Positions 52,734-59,732 of a stretch of DNA of 64,000 bases are shown in pieces (position 1 is the stretch's first letter; each line of letters opens with the position of its first letter). Position numbers and translations under genes: made by a program. The stretch covers positions 620,001-684,000 of the forward strand of contig CAWCUU010000003.1 in NCBI GenBank assembly GCA_963798855.1, given 5' to 3'. The stretch is from CAWCUU01 sp963798855 (GTDB lineage: Bacteria; Gemmatimonadota; Gemmatimonadetes; Longimicrobiales; RSA9). Below the pieces are notes generated by a model. That model saw only the letters and a list, made by a program, of their open reading frames with translations, ran no database searches and was not told the DNA's origin.

Positions 52734-53524
52734 ATGACGATCGAGCACAGGACCGGAACACGTGAAGAGTGGCTTGCGGCACGGATGAAGCTGCTCGAGT
52801 CAGAGAAGGAGCTGACGCGCCGGGGCGACGAGCTGGCCACGCGGCGGCGGGAGCTGCCGTGGGTGAAGGTCGAGAAGGAGTACCGCTTCGACACCGCCGG
52901 GGGAAAGCATCCCTCGTGGACCTCTTCAACGGACGCTCGCAGCTCTTCGTCTACCACTTCATGTTCGGGCCCCGCTACAGCGCCGGTTGTCCTACCTGCT
53001 CCGCGACCGCGGACAGCTTCAACGGCGTCCTCCCGCACCTCGAGGCCCGCGACGTGGCGCTGATCTGCGTCTCACGGGCGCAGCTGGAGAAGCTGCTCGC
53101 TTATCGTCGTCGGATGGGTTGGCGCTTCGACTGGGCGTCCAGCTACGACAGCGACTTCAACTTCGACTTCGGGGTGTCCGCGGGCGCGCCTTCGCACGAG
53201 GCTCCATCGCTGCTCGAGGCCAATGAAGTGGCCGCGTTCCCGCTCCTGAGCGACGCCGGGTTCCGCGAAAGCCTGCCGCCGGTCGCCGCCCAGAACGCCA
53301 GCGCGACCGGCACGGACCTTCCCGGCTACTTCTCCGAGGGGCACGGAGTGTCCATCTTCGCCCGCGAGGGTGACACCGTCTACCACTGCTACTCCACCTA
53401 CGCCCGCGGCACCGAGTTCCTGATGGGATATTACGCGATCCTGGACCGGACGCCGAAGGGCCGCGACGAGGGCGGGCCGATGGGCACCTGGGTGCGTCGC
53501 CACGACGAGTACGGTGAGCAGTAG
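52734..53524 (+). pseudogene. DUF899 (thioredoxin-like) protein, one frameshift
   Basis: The start MTIEHRTGTREEWLAARMKL and KELTRRGDELATRRRELPWV is typical of DUF899. After EKEYRFDTAGG one base is missing near 52903 (in a G/A-rich run). The rest continues SLVDLFNGRSQLFVYHFMFG, YSAGCPTCSATADSFNGVLP (CxxC), LAYRRRMGWRFDWASSYDSD and FNFDFGVS. The family has a thioredoxin fold; its reaction is unknown. Restored length 263 aa. GAGGGAG lies before the ATG. First of three same-strand genes. Confidence 0.8.
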
Positions 53525-53628
53525 CGAATCGCCGGCGAACGTAGCGAGGCGCGTTGCGGGCGCGACCCGCCGCCTCCGGATCGACGCAGGACGAGTGACG
53601 TGAGCCAACGACCGACGGAGGCGCAGCG

Positions 53629-54426
53629 ATGAAGGACGCCATCAGAAACGAACCTGCAGTGCCCGCGGTGGTCGATCGGAGCAGCTTCGAGGCGGAGCTG
53701 CGGCCGTTGCGGGCTCGAGAGAAGGCCCATACGAGGGAGGGCGACGCCATTGCGGCCGCCCGGCGACGGCTCCCTATGGTGGAGGTGAACGCCGCCACGC
53801 CGCTCGTCGGCGAGCGTGGCGCGGTGACTCTGCTGGACGCGTTCGAGGGACGCCGCATGCTCATCGCCTACTACTTCATGTGGCACCCAGGCAAACCCGC
53901 GGCGGAGCAGTGCGAGGGCTGCACCTGGGTCACCTCTCAGGTAGCGGAACTGTCGTACCTGCATTCTCGCGGCATCACCTACGCCGTATTCTGCCAGGGT
54001 CCCTTCCCCGAGAGCATTCGCTACCGCGACTTCATGGGGTGGCTCGTTCCGTGGTACTCCGTGCAGGACTCGCTCGACGCCCTCCTGGCTCCGCCCAAGC
54101 GGATCGGCATGATGCACCTCGTCTCCTATCTACGGCAGGACGACAGGGTATTCGAAACCTACTGGACGACCCGGCGCGGCGTGGAGGCAATGGACTTCAG
54201 CTACGCGCTCATGGACCTCACGGTATTCGGACGGCAAGAGCCATGGGAGGACTCGCCCGCCGGCTGGCCACAACGGTGCACGTACACTCGTACCGGCAGT
54301 GGCTCGCCGGCCTGGGACCCCGAGTGGCCCGGCGGACGCCCGATCGCGCAGTGGCCGCGACTCGTGGCCGGACACTCTGATGACCTCGGCACCGGCCCCA
54401 TGGAGGGAGCGTCGTCCCATGCCTGA
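53629..54426 (+). CDS. DUF899 (thioredoxin-like) protein, second copy
   Basis: The 265-aa intact protein has the same layout as its neighbour: KAHTREGDAIAAARRRLPMV, TLLDAFEGRRMLIAYYFMWH, EQCEGCTWVTSQVAELSYLH (CxxC-like) and GITYAVFCQGPFPESIRYRD then FMGWLVPWYS. Sequence divergence from the first copy is large, so the duplication is old. It overlaps the DUF2182 start by 8 bp. Confidence 0.85.
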   Translation: MKDAIRNEPAVPAVVDRSSFEAELRPLRAREKAHTREGDAIAAARRRLPMVEVNAATPLVGERGAVTLLDAFEGRRMLIAYYFMWHPGKPAAEQCEGCTWVTSQVAELSYLHSRGITYAVFCQGPFPESIRYRDFMGWLVPWYSVQDSLDALLAPPKRIGMMHLVSYLRQDDRVFETYWTTRRGVEAMDFSYALMDLTVFGRQEPWEDSPAGWPQRCTYTRTGSGSPAWDPEWPGGRPIAQWPRLVAGHSDDLGTGPMEGASSHA

Positions 54427-55246
54427 CGGGATCTCGCACCGTAGCGCGACCGAGCTCTGGGCCCCTCCCGCGACCGCCGAGCGCGCGTTCTTAGGCGTCT
54501 CGGCGTCGCTCTTCGCCGCCAGCGCCGCGGCAACGATCGCCTGGTGTGCGTCCATGCCGGCGACGGGCGGGATCCGGATGCCGGGCGGCTGGACGATGTC
54601 GATGACCTGGACGCGGATGCCCGGCCAGACGTGGCCGGGCGCCACGCTGTCGTTCCTCGCCATGTGGACCACGATGATGCTGGCGATGATGCTGCCCTGC
54701 CTGCTGCCGATGCTGCGGCGCTACCGCACGGCCGTCCGCGCAACGGCGCCTGCACGCCTGGGCTGGCTGACCGTGCTGGTGGGGACGGGATACTACTTCG
54801 TCTGGACCTCGATCGGGCTCGTCGTGTTTGCGCTCGGGGTCGCGGCGGCGGCCATCGAAATGCACCTGCCGGCCCTCGCGCGCGTCGTGCCGGTCACGGC
54901 CGGTGTGGCAGTGCTGATGGCCGGCGCCTTCCAGCTCACGCGGCACAAGTCCCGCTATCTCGCGTGCTGTCGACAGGCATCGCCGGCCGACTGTATCGCC
55001 CCGGCCGACATCGGCGCGGCCTGGCGGCACGGCGTACGGCTGGGCGCCCATTGCGGCTGCTGCACCGCCAATCTCATGGCGGTGCTCGTCGTCACGGGGA
55101 TGATGGACTTGCGTGCCATGGCGGCTGCGACGGTGGCGGTGACCGCCGAGCGTGTCGCGCCGCGGGGCGAGCGAATCGCGCACGCGATCGGCGTGATCGT
55201 CGTCCTAATCGGCCTCGTGCTGGTCGCGCGCGCCGCGGGCGCGTGA
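54419..55246 (+). CDS. DUF2182 integral membrane protein
   Basis: The 275-aa protein has about seven helices and the family hallmarks: TWPGATLSFLAMWTTMMLAM then MLPCLLPML, FQLTRHKSRYLACCRQA, and GVRLGAHCGCCTANLMAVLV. Conserved Met, Cys and His residues have led to the label 'predicted metal-binding'. The transport or enzymatic role is unknown. GGAGGG precedes the ATG. It is translationally coupled to the DUF899 gene, which suggests a joint redox or metal-handling role. Confidence 0.85.
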   Translation: MPDGISHRSATELWAPPATAERAFLGVSASLFAASAAATIAWCASMPATGGIRMPGGWTMSMTWTRMPGQTWPGATLSFLAMWTTMMLAMMLPCLLPMLRRYRTAVRATAPARLGWLTVLVGTGYYFVWTSIGLVVFALGVAAAAIEMHLPALARVVPVTAGVAVLMAGAFQLTRHKSRYLACCRQASPADCIAPADIGAAWRHGVRLGAHCGCCTANLMAVLVVTGMMDLRAMAAATVAVTAERVAPRGERIAHAIGVIVVLIGLVLVARAAGA

Positions 55247-55273
55247 TGACGACACGCCGCAACGGTACACACC

Positions 55274-55492
55274 GGCGCTCGGCGACTGCGTCTCGCCGTG
55301 CACCACATCGGAAGCAATACAGGGAGAAGCGGCTCGACCCCGGCCGTCTGGGAGGCGATCGTCGCGCAGTTCTCCGGCTACCTCAGCCTTCCGGGCGTGA
55401 TGCGCGTACGGGCAATCCGCAAGCAGTCGTAGGGCGCGGATTTCCGGCAGTTCGTCGACGCGACTCCGCCTCGGGAGTACCGCACGAAGTAG
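55274..55492 (+). pseudogene. decayed duplicate of the GrpB and 59049-59519 genes with an internal deletion
   Basis: 55274-55315 matches 58465-58508 inside the GrpB-family gene (GGCGCTCGGCGACTGCGTC, then CACCACATCGGAAGCA). 55317-55492 matches 59344-59519, the 3' end of the small anchored-protein gene through its TAG (TACAGGGAGAAGCGGCTCGA ... CGCACGAAGTAG). The 835 bp between these points in the intact copy are missing. In-frame stops and a few substitutions show it is dead. Same orientation as the source. Confidence 0.85.
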
Positions 55493-55556
55493 CGATCACC
55501 CTCGCACCTCGAGACACACATGCCTCCGAGCCCGTCCTGCTCCCCAAAGCGATCCC

Positions 55557-55593
55557 GTGTGCGTGTGCCTGTGCGTGTGCGGTTGCTCGTGCC
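55557..55593 (+). repeat. repeat family C, partial copy 3
   Basis: CGTGTGCGTGTGCCTGTGCG then TGTGCGGTTGCTCGTGCC matches the left end of copies 1 and 2; the distal half is absent. Confidence 0.7.
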
Positions 55594-55719
55594 CGGAATC
55601 GTCGCCCGTCCGGGCGCGGGCGCCCACGCGCACAGGCACCAGGGATCGAAGGCGGGGTTGCGCGCGACGTCGCCCACCGCAAGAGACGGGAAGTCCCCAC
55701 TCGGACCATGGGTCCCACC

Positions 55720-55825
55720 GCGTGAGGAGTTTCGGGTCGCGTGACGCATCGAACGTCCCTTTCGATCGGGCGACGCCGGCCGAGTTCGACGTTGCCACGG
55801 TCCGGCGGCACCAAACTCCCCACGC
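55720..55825. repeat. 105-bp inverted-repeat-bounded element, copy 2
   Basis: The left arm GCGTGAGGAGTTTCGG (55720-55735) and right arm CCAAACTCCCCACGC (55811-55825) pair imperfectly. The interior CGCATCGAACGTC and TTCGATCG align with 49721-49825. A shared AAGTCCC(C)ACTCGGA lies about 28 bp outside the left arm in both copies. Confidence 0.7.
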
Positions 55826-55908
55826 GCACGCCCAGCTCCTTCGAGTGTAACGTTTGTTGACCCGAACCCCGCTGAGTCATGGTCGAACAAACGCGCCAAA
55901 GCGGCACT

Positions 55909-56184
55909 AGCAGGTCGCTGAAGAATGGAAGCGAGCCGCGTTGCGAGCGCCACGGGGCCGGATGCGAGGCGGCGCGACGACGCGATGCCAGGGGGCATCT
56001 CGGAGGAGCGCCAACGACGCAGACGGCCCCGTGCCGCCGCAACCCGAAGGGAGCAGGGGGGTTGCGGCCTCACTCATCGTTGCTCGTCGTCGCCATAGCG
56101 CTGCTATGACTCCTCCTCGCGCCTTGATTGAGGCTCCGCAAGCCCCCTGCTCGCGGCCGCACTCCCATTTTTCAGCGACCTGCT
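55909..56184. mobile_element. 276-bp MITE-like element with 20-bp terminal inverted repeats
   Basis: AGCAGGTCGCTGAAGAATGG (55909-55928) and CCATTTTTCAGCGACCTGCT (56165-56184) are inverted repeats with one mismatch in 20. The interior has no transposase but contains a further inner match (GAAGGGAGCAGGGGG / CCCCCTGCTCGCGG). It looks like a non-autonomous element or the ends of a deleted IS. The IS1111-type element starts 2 bp beyond its right end. Confidence 0.7.
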
Positions 56185-56198
56185 GATATGGAAGGGCC

Positions 56199-56474
56199 TT
56201 CTGTCAAGGGTTCAGCTTTGCAGCATCGTATAGTCCCCGTTGCGGAGGTGGATCGCCCGAGGTGCGCTTCGACGATGAATCCTCCTGATATACGCCGGTT
56301 AGGCCGGGGCCCAGAGCGGCAAGAATGCGGATTCGTCCGGAGCGGGCTCGATCTAGAGGCGCGGGTCTCACCGCTCGGAGAGCTGCGGCCGCATAGCAGG
56401 TTCGAGCATCCTCCTGTCGTGCCTCGGGCGATCATCCTCCTCCCAGGTTCGTATGGCTCAACGAGCTCGAGGCC
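56199..56474 (-). ncRNA. candidate bridge/seek guide RNA region of the IS1111-type element
   Basis: IS110-family elements encode a guide RNA in a long non-coding end; in the IS1111 subgroup it lies downstream of the transposase gene. Here the 276-bp downstream flank is the only long non-coding part, is on the transposase strand and is GC-rich with several possible stems. The exact RNA ends and loops were not determined. The assignment is by family knowledge and position only. Confidence 0.4.
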
Positions 56475-57605
56475 TCAGGCAGCCTTCGACTCGTTGGTAT
56501 GCGTCTTCGACTCCACGTCCTGCATCAGTGCCCACACAAAGCCGGCCAGCTCGCGCGCCACCGCGGTCGCCGCGATCGGGCTGTTCTTTCGGAACACCAG
56601 TCGCGTGAACACCCTGTGAAGCCGGTGTTGCGCCTTCCAGCAGTGTGCGATCACCTGAGCCGCTTGCCCCTCCTGTCGCTTGCGCAGCAGAGTGCCCGAG
56701 CGCGGCGGCAAGCGGTAGCTCCAGGCCGCCTGGACCAGCACGTGCCGCACCCTGCTGTTGCCCGCCTTGGTGATGCTCCCCTGCCGGCGACTCGCTCCGC
56801 TGGAGTGCTCGCTCGGCACCAGCCCCAGATAGGCCATCAGCTGGCCCGGCCGCTCGAAGCGTCGAAAGTCGCCGATCTCGCTCACCAGCACCATCGCCGC
56901 ATGCGTGCTGATCCCCTTCAGGCACCGCAGCCGTCCGACGGCCTCTCTGTAGGCCGGGCTCAACGCCAACTCCTCGATCCTGCGGTCCAGCTCATCGCGA
57001 CGGGTGAGCTCGTACTCCAGCAGCGAGAAGTACTCGTCGAAGACGACCCGGTCGGTGGCCTCCAGCAGCTCACCGCTGCGGAGCCTGCTCAGCCAGCCCA
57101 AATGCTTGCCGGTCCAGTTCTTCCCCTCGCGGTAGACCAGCCCGCGGCGCGCCAGGAATTTCAGGATGTAGTGGCGCGCCTTCAGGATCTCGCGCTGCAT
57201 CGTTTCGCGGCACCGTACCAGGTCCCGCACCCGCTCCTCCGCCTCCGTCGGCACCCGAATGCTCACCAGCTCCCCCGCCCGGTACAGCCGGGCCAGCTCG
57301 GTGGCATCCTTGCGGTCGTGCTTCCTCCGCTCCCCCGGTCGCTGCGGAATCAGCGACGGCGCCACGATCTCGCAGCCGTGGCCCCAGCCCCGCAGCGCCC
57401 GCTCGAGCACGTAGCCGGCCCCGCTCGCCTCATAGCACGCGTATACCTCAGCCTCCCGACCCAGCCGGTCGAGAAATCGCTTCAGCTTCCGCTCCTCATT
57501 CGGCAGCCGCTTCACCACCGTCGGCTCGCTCGCCCCCTCCGGCAGCACCGCCATCATCACCGAGTCCTTGTGGACATCCATGCCAACGTAGATCTTCTTG
57601 CTCAT
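56475..57605 (-). CDS. IS110/IS1111-family transposase (DEDD recombinase)
   Basis: The 376-aa protein has an N-terminal RuvC-like DEDD domain (YVGMDVHKDSVMMAVLPEG, VYACYEASGAGYVLERALRG, RRKHDRKDATELARLYRAGE) and a C-terminal Tnp20 domain (RLRCLKGISTHAAMVLVSEI, FRRFERPGQLMAYLGLVPSE then SGASRRQGSITKAGNSRVRH) containing the nucleophilic Ser region. Length and both domains are complete, so the element may be active. ATG 57605 was chosen because MSKKIYVGMDVHKD is the usual start; upstream sequence belongs to the IS end. Confidence 0.93.
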   Translation of the reverse strand: MSKKIYVGMDVHKDSVMMAVLPEGASEPTVVKRLPNEERKLKRFLDRLGREAEVYACYEASGAGYVLERALRGWGHGCEIVAPSLIPQRPGERRKHDRKDATELARLYRAGELVSIRVPTEAEERVRDLVRCRETMQREILKARHYILKFLARRGLVYREGKNWTGKHLGWLSRLRSGELLEATDRVVFDEYFSLLEYELTRRDELDRRIEELALSPAYREAVGRLRCLKGISTHAAMVLVSEIGDFRRFERPGQLMAYLGLVPSEHSSGASRRQGSITKAGNSRVRHVLVQAAWSYRLPPRSGTLLRKRQEGQAAQVIAHCWKAQHRLHRVFTRLVFRKNSPIAATAVARELAGFVWALMQDVESKTHTNESKAA

Positions 57606-57945
57606 AGGGCCGGTCTCCTGTTCGCTGCGACCTTTCGCGTCGCATGTGGCTCTGGCACCTCCGCACACCGGGGCGCTAACCCACGATACGCGGCAGGAGC
57701 CCGGCCCTTCCATACTTTCTAGGGGTCGACGTCGCCCTTCCCGCTATCTCGCGGCGCAGGACGTGATTCGCCGCCGATCCCGAGAATCTCCTGTGGCGCC
57801 GCTGGCGCCCGTACGAGCCACCTGGCGACGCCGTTTCACGCACCTTCACACCGACGGAGGCGTCGGCATGGCGAAACCCGGGGGCGACGACGCAGATTCG
57901 TGAGCGGCACCGGACCGCATCGATCCGATCCACCTCGACGCATAC

Positions 57946-58341
57946 ATGCCGACCGAACCCGTCCTCTTCCCCCAGCTCTCCGTCGCCAACCTGGCCGCCG
58001 AGGGCGCGGCGAGCACGGGCCCGTACCGCAACGTCGTGATCAACCGCGTCAACGAGAGTTGCCTGCGACTGTCGGCCTTCGAGGGCGACTACCCGTGGCA
58101 CGTCCACCCCGGCTCCGACGAGCTGTTCGTCGTCGTCGACGGGATCCTCGCGATCGATCTCGCGGACGGTACGACTCTGCAGCTCCTCCCCTGGGACGTG
58201 GTCACGATCCCGGCGGGAACCGTGCATCGCACGCGTGCCCTGCCCCGCGCGGTGAACCTCACCTTCGAGCACTACCCGGCGGAGACGACGTTCGTGGACT
58301 CACCGCTGGCGTCGGGAGGCGAGGACGGCAACCGCCAATGA
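57946..58341 (+). CDS. cupin-domain protein
   Basis: The 131-aa single-domain cupin has RLSAFEGDYPWHVHPGSDEL then FVVVDG, in which the HxH and Glu are metal ligands, and PWDVVTIPAGTVHRTRAL with the last His. These are the two conserved cupin motifs. The substrate is unknown; it may be an enzyme or a small-molecule-binding protein. GrpB follows in the same direction 37 bp later. The 228 bp between the IS end and this gene contain nothing recognisable. Confidence 0.85.
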   Translation: MPTEPVLFPQLSVANLAAEGAASTGPYRNVVINRVNESCLRLSAFEGDYPWHVHPGSDELFVVVDGILAIDLADGTTLQLLPWDVVTIPAGTVHRTRALPRAVNLTFEHYPAETTFVDSPLASGGEDGNRQ

Positions 58342-58378
58342 AGACGCATTTCGTCAGGATCCGTTGGGTTCGACGCGG

Positions 58379-58912
58379 GTGAGCAGCCCCTCGCCGGTGC
58401 GTCTCGTCCCGCACGACCCGTCGTGGCCGGACGATTTTGAGCGGGTCGCCGTCGATGTGCGCCGGGCGCTCGGCGACTGCGTCGTCGCCGTGCACCACAT
58501 CGGAAGCACGTCGATCCCGGCGGTCGCGTACGCGAAGCCGGTGATCGACGTGCTCGTCGAAGTCGGCGTGCTCCGGCACGTTGACGAGCGCGCCGACCGA
58601 CTGATCGCGCTCGGGTACGAGGCGCGGGGCGAGTACGGAATCGCGGGGCGCCGGTACTTCGTGCGTCCGGAGGCGCCGGCCCGGTGCGGGGCGCACGTCC
58701 ACACGTACAGGGTCGGCGACGAGCGGGTGCGGCGACATCTGGACTTTCGCGACCATCTGCGCTCCCACCCCGCCGAGGCGGAGGGGTATTCCGCTCTCAA
58801 GCTCAGCCTGGCCGAGGCTCACCCGTCCGACAAGGAGCGCTACCAGGCGGGCAAGGCGGACTTCATCGCACGCGTGGAGGAGCGGGCATCGCGATGGCGC
58901 CGGCCGCGCTGA
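58379..58912 (+). CDS. GrpB-family nucleotidyltransferase-like protein
   Basis: The 177-aa protein has the GrpB pattern RLVPHDPSWPDDFERVAVDV, VAVHHIGSTSIPAVAYAKPV then IDVLVEVGVL, and HVHTYRVGDERVRRHLDFRD. It has a nucleotidyltransferase-like fold; members are domains of dephospho-CoA kinases or stand-alone proteins of unknown activity. GTG 58379 was chosen; TTG 58364 is possible. A dead partial duplicate lies at 55274. Confidence 0.85.
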   Translation: MSSPSPVRLVPHDPSWPDDFERVAVDVRRALGDCVVAVHHIGSTSIPAVAYAKPVIDVLVEVGVLRHVDERADRLIALGYEARGEYGIAGRRYFVRPEAPARCGAHVHTYRVGDERVRRHLDFRDHLRSHPAEAEGYSALKLSLAEAHPSDKERYQAGKADFIARVEERASRWRRPR

Positions 58913-59048
58913 TGCGACCTTGAAAGGCGAGCCGCTCGCCGGCAGATTCGGCCGGTTTCGAGATTCGGCGGGTTTTCGAGAATCCGCTGCGATCCGATGA
59001 CGGATCCGCCGCCGATCGGGCGCGGGCAGTCCCATGAGAGAGGCAACA

Positions 59049-59519
59049 ATGAACTGGGAGGCGGTCGGGGCTTTCGGCGAGATCGTCGGGGCCGTCGGGG
59101 TGGTGGTCTCGCTGCTCTACCTGGCGATCCAGATCCGCGGGCAGAATCGTGAGTCCCGGCTCGCCTCGGTCCACGAGCTCACGGAATCGTTCCGCAATGC
59201 GATCCTCTCGTTCCAGAATCCGAACCTCGCGGACGTGTTCGCTCGAGCCAAGACCGACTTCGAGAACCTGCCCGAAACGGAACGGCTTCAGTTCATGTCG
59301 ATGGTGCAGCACATCTTCCGCGTGTGGGAGGATGCGTATCACCAGTACAGGGAGAAGCGGCTCGACCCGGACCTCTGGGAGGCCATGGTGGTGCAGTTCT
59401 CCGGTTACCTCAGCCTGCCGGGCGTCATGCGCGTGTGGGCGATCCGCAAACAATCGTACGGCGCGGATTTCCGGCAGTTCGTCGACGCGACTCCGCCCCG
59501 GGAGTACCGCACGAAGTAG
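59049..59519 (+). CDS. small anchored protein of unknown function
   Basis: The 156-aa protein has one N-terminal transmembrane helix (GAFGEIVGAVGVVVSLLYLA) and then a soluble helical domain: RLASVHELTESFRNAILSFQ, TERLQFMSMVQHIFRVWEDA and QYREKRLDPDLWEAMVVQFS. This arrangement is common in small proteins of unknown function in Gemmatimonadota and proteobacteria. GAGAGAGG precedes ATG 59049; ATG 59034 is possible. A truncated copy of its 3' end occurs at 55317-55492. Confidence 0.7.
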   Translation: MNWEAVGAFGEIVGAVGVVVSLLYLAIQIRGQNRESRLASVHELTESFRNAILSFQNPNLADVFARAKTDFENLPETERLQFMSMVQHIFRVWEDAYHQYREKRLDPDLWEAMVVQFSGYLSLPGVMRVWAIRKQSYGADFRQFVDATPPREYRTK

Positions 59520-59732
59520 CCGAGCCACTCCGGCGAAGCCATTGCGCCGCGTCCGCCGGCCGGGACGAGCGAGCCGGTGCGGGAGCACGCGGCGGGGGCG
59601 CTGGTGCGGGCTGGCCTCCGTGAGCCGCCACGAACCGGGTGACGTCTTCCCCCCCGAGATCCTGTTCATCCGGCGAGAGCGCGCGCATATTTCTGGTTTC
59701 CACTCCGCACATGCCCGCTCCCGGACCGCCTC

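Larger units (their letters stand above)
56187..57714 (-). mobile_element. IS110-family insertion sequence, IS1111 subgroup
   Basis: A transposase gene is bracketed by perfect 12-bp inverted repeats: TATGGAAGGGCC (56187-56198) and GGCCCTTCCATA (57703-57714). Such subterminal repeats characterise IS1111-type members of the IS110 family. About 100 bp precede the transposase and about 275 bp follow it, the larger flank being downstream. True ends are probably a few bases outside the repeats. No target duplication is expected for this family. Confidence 0.85.
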
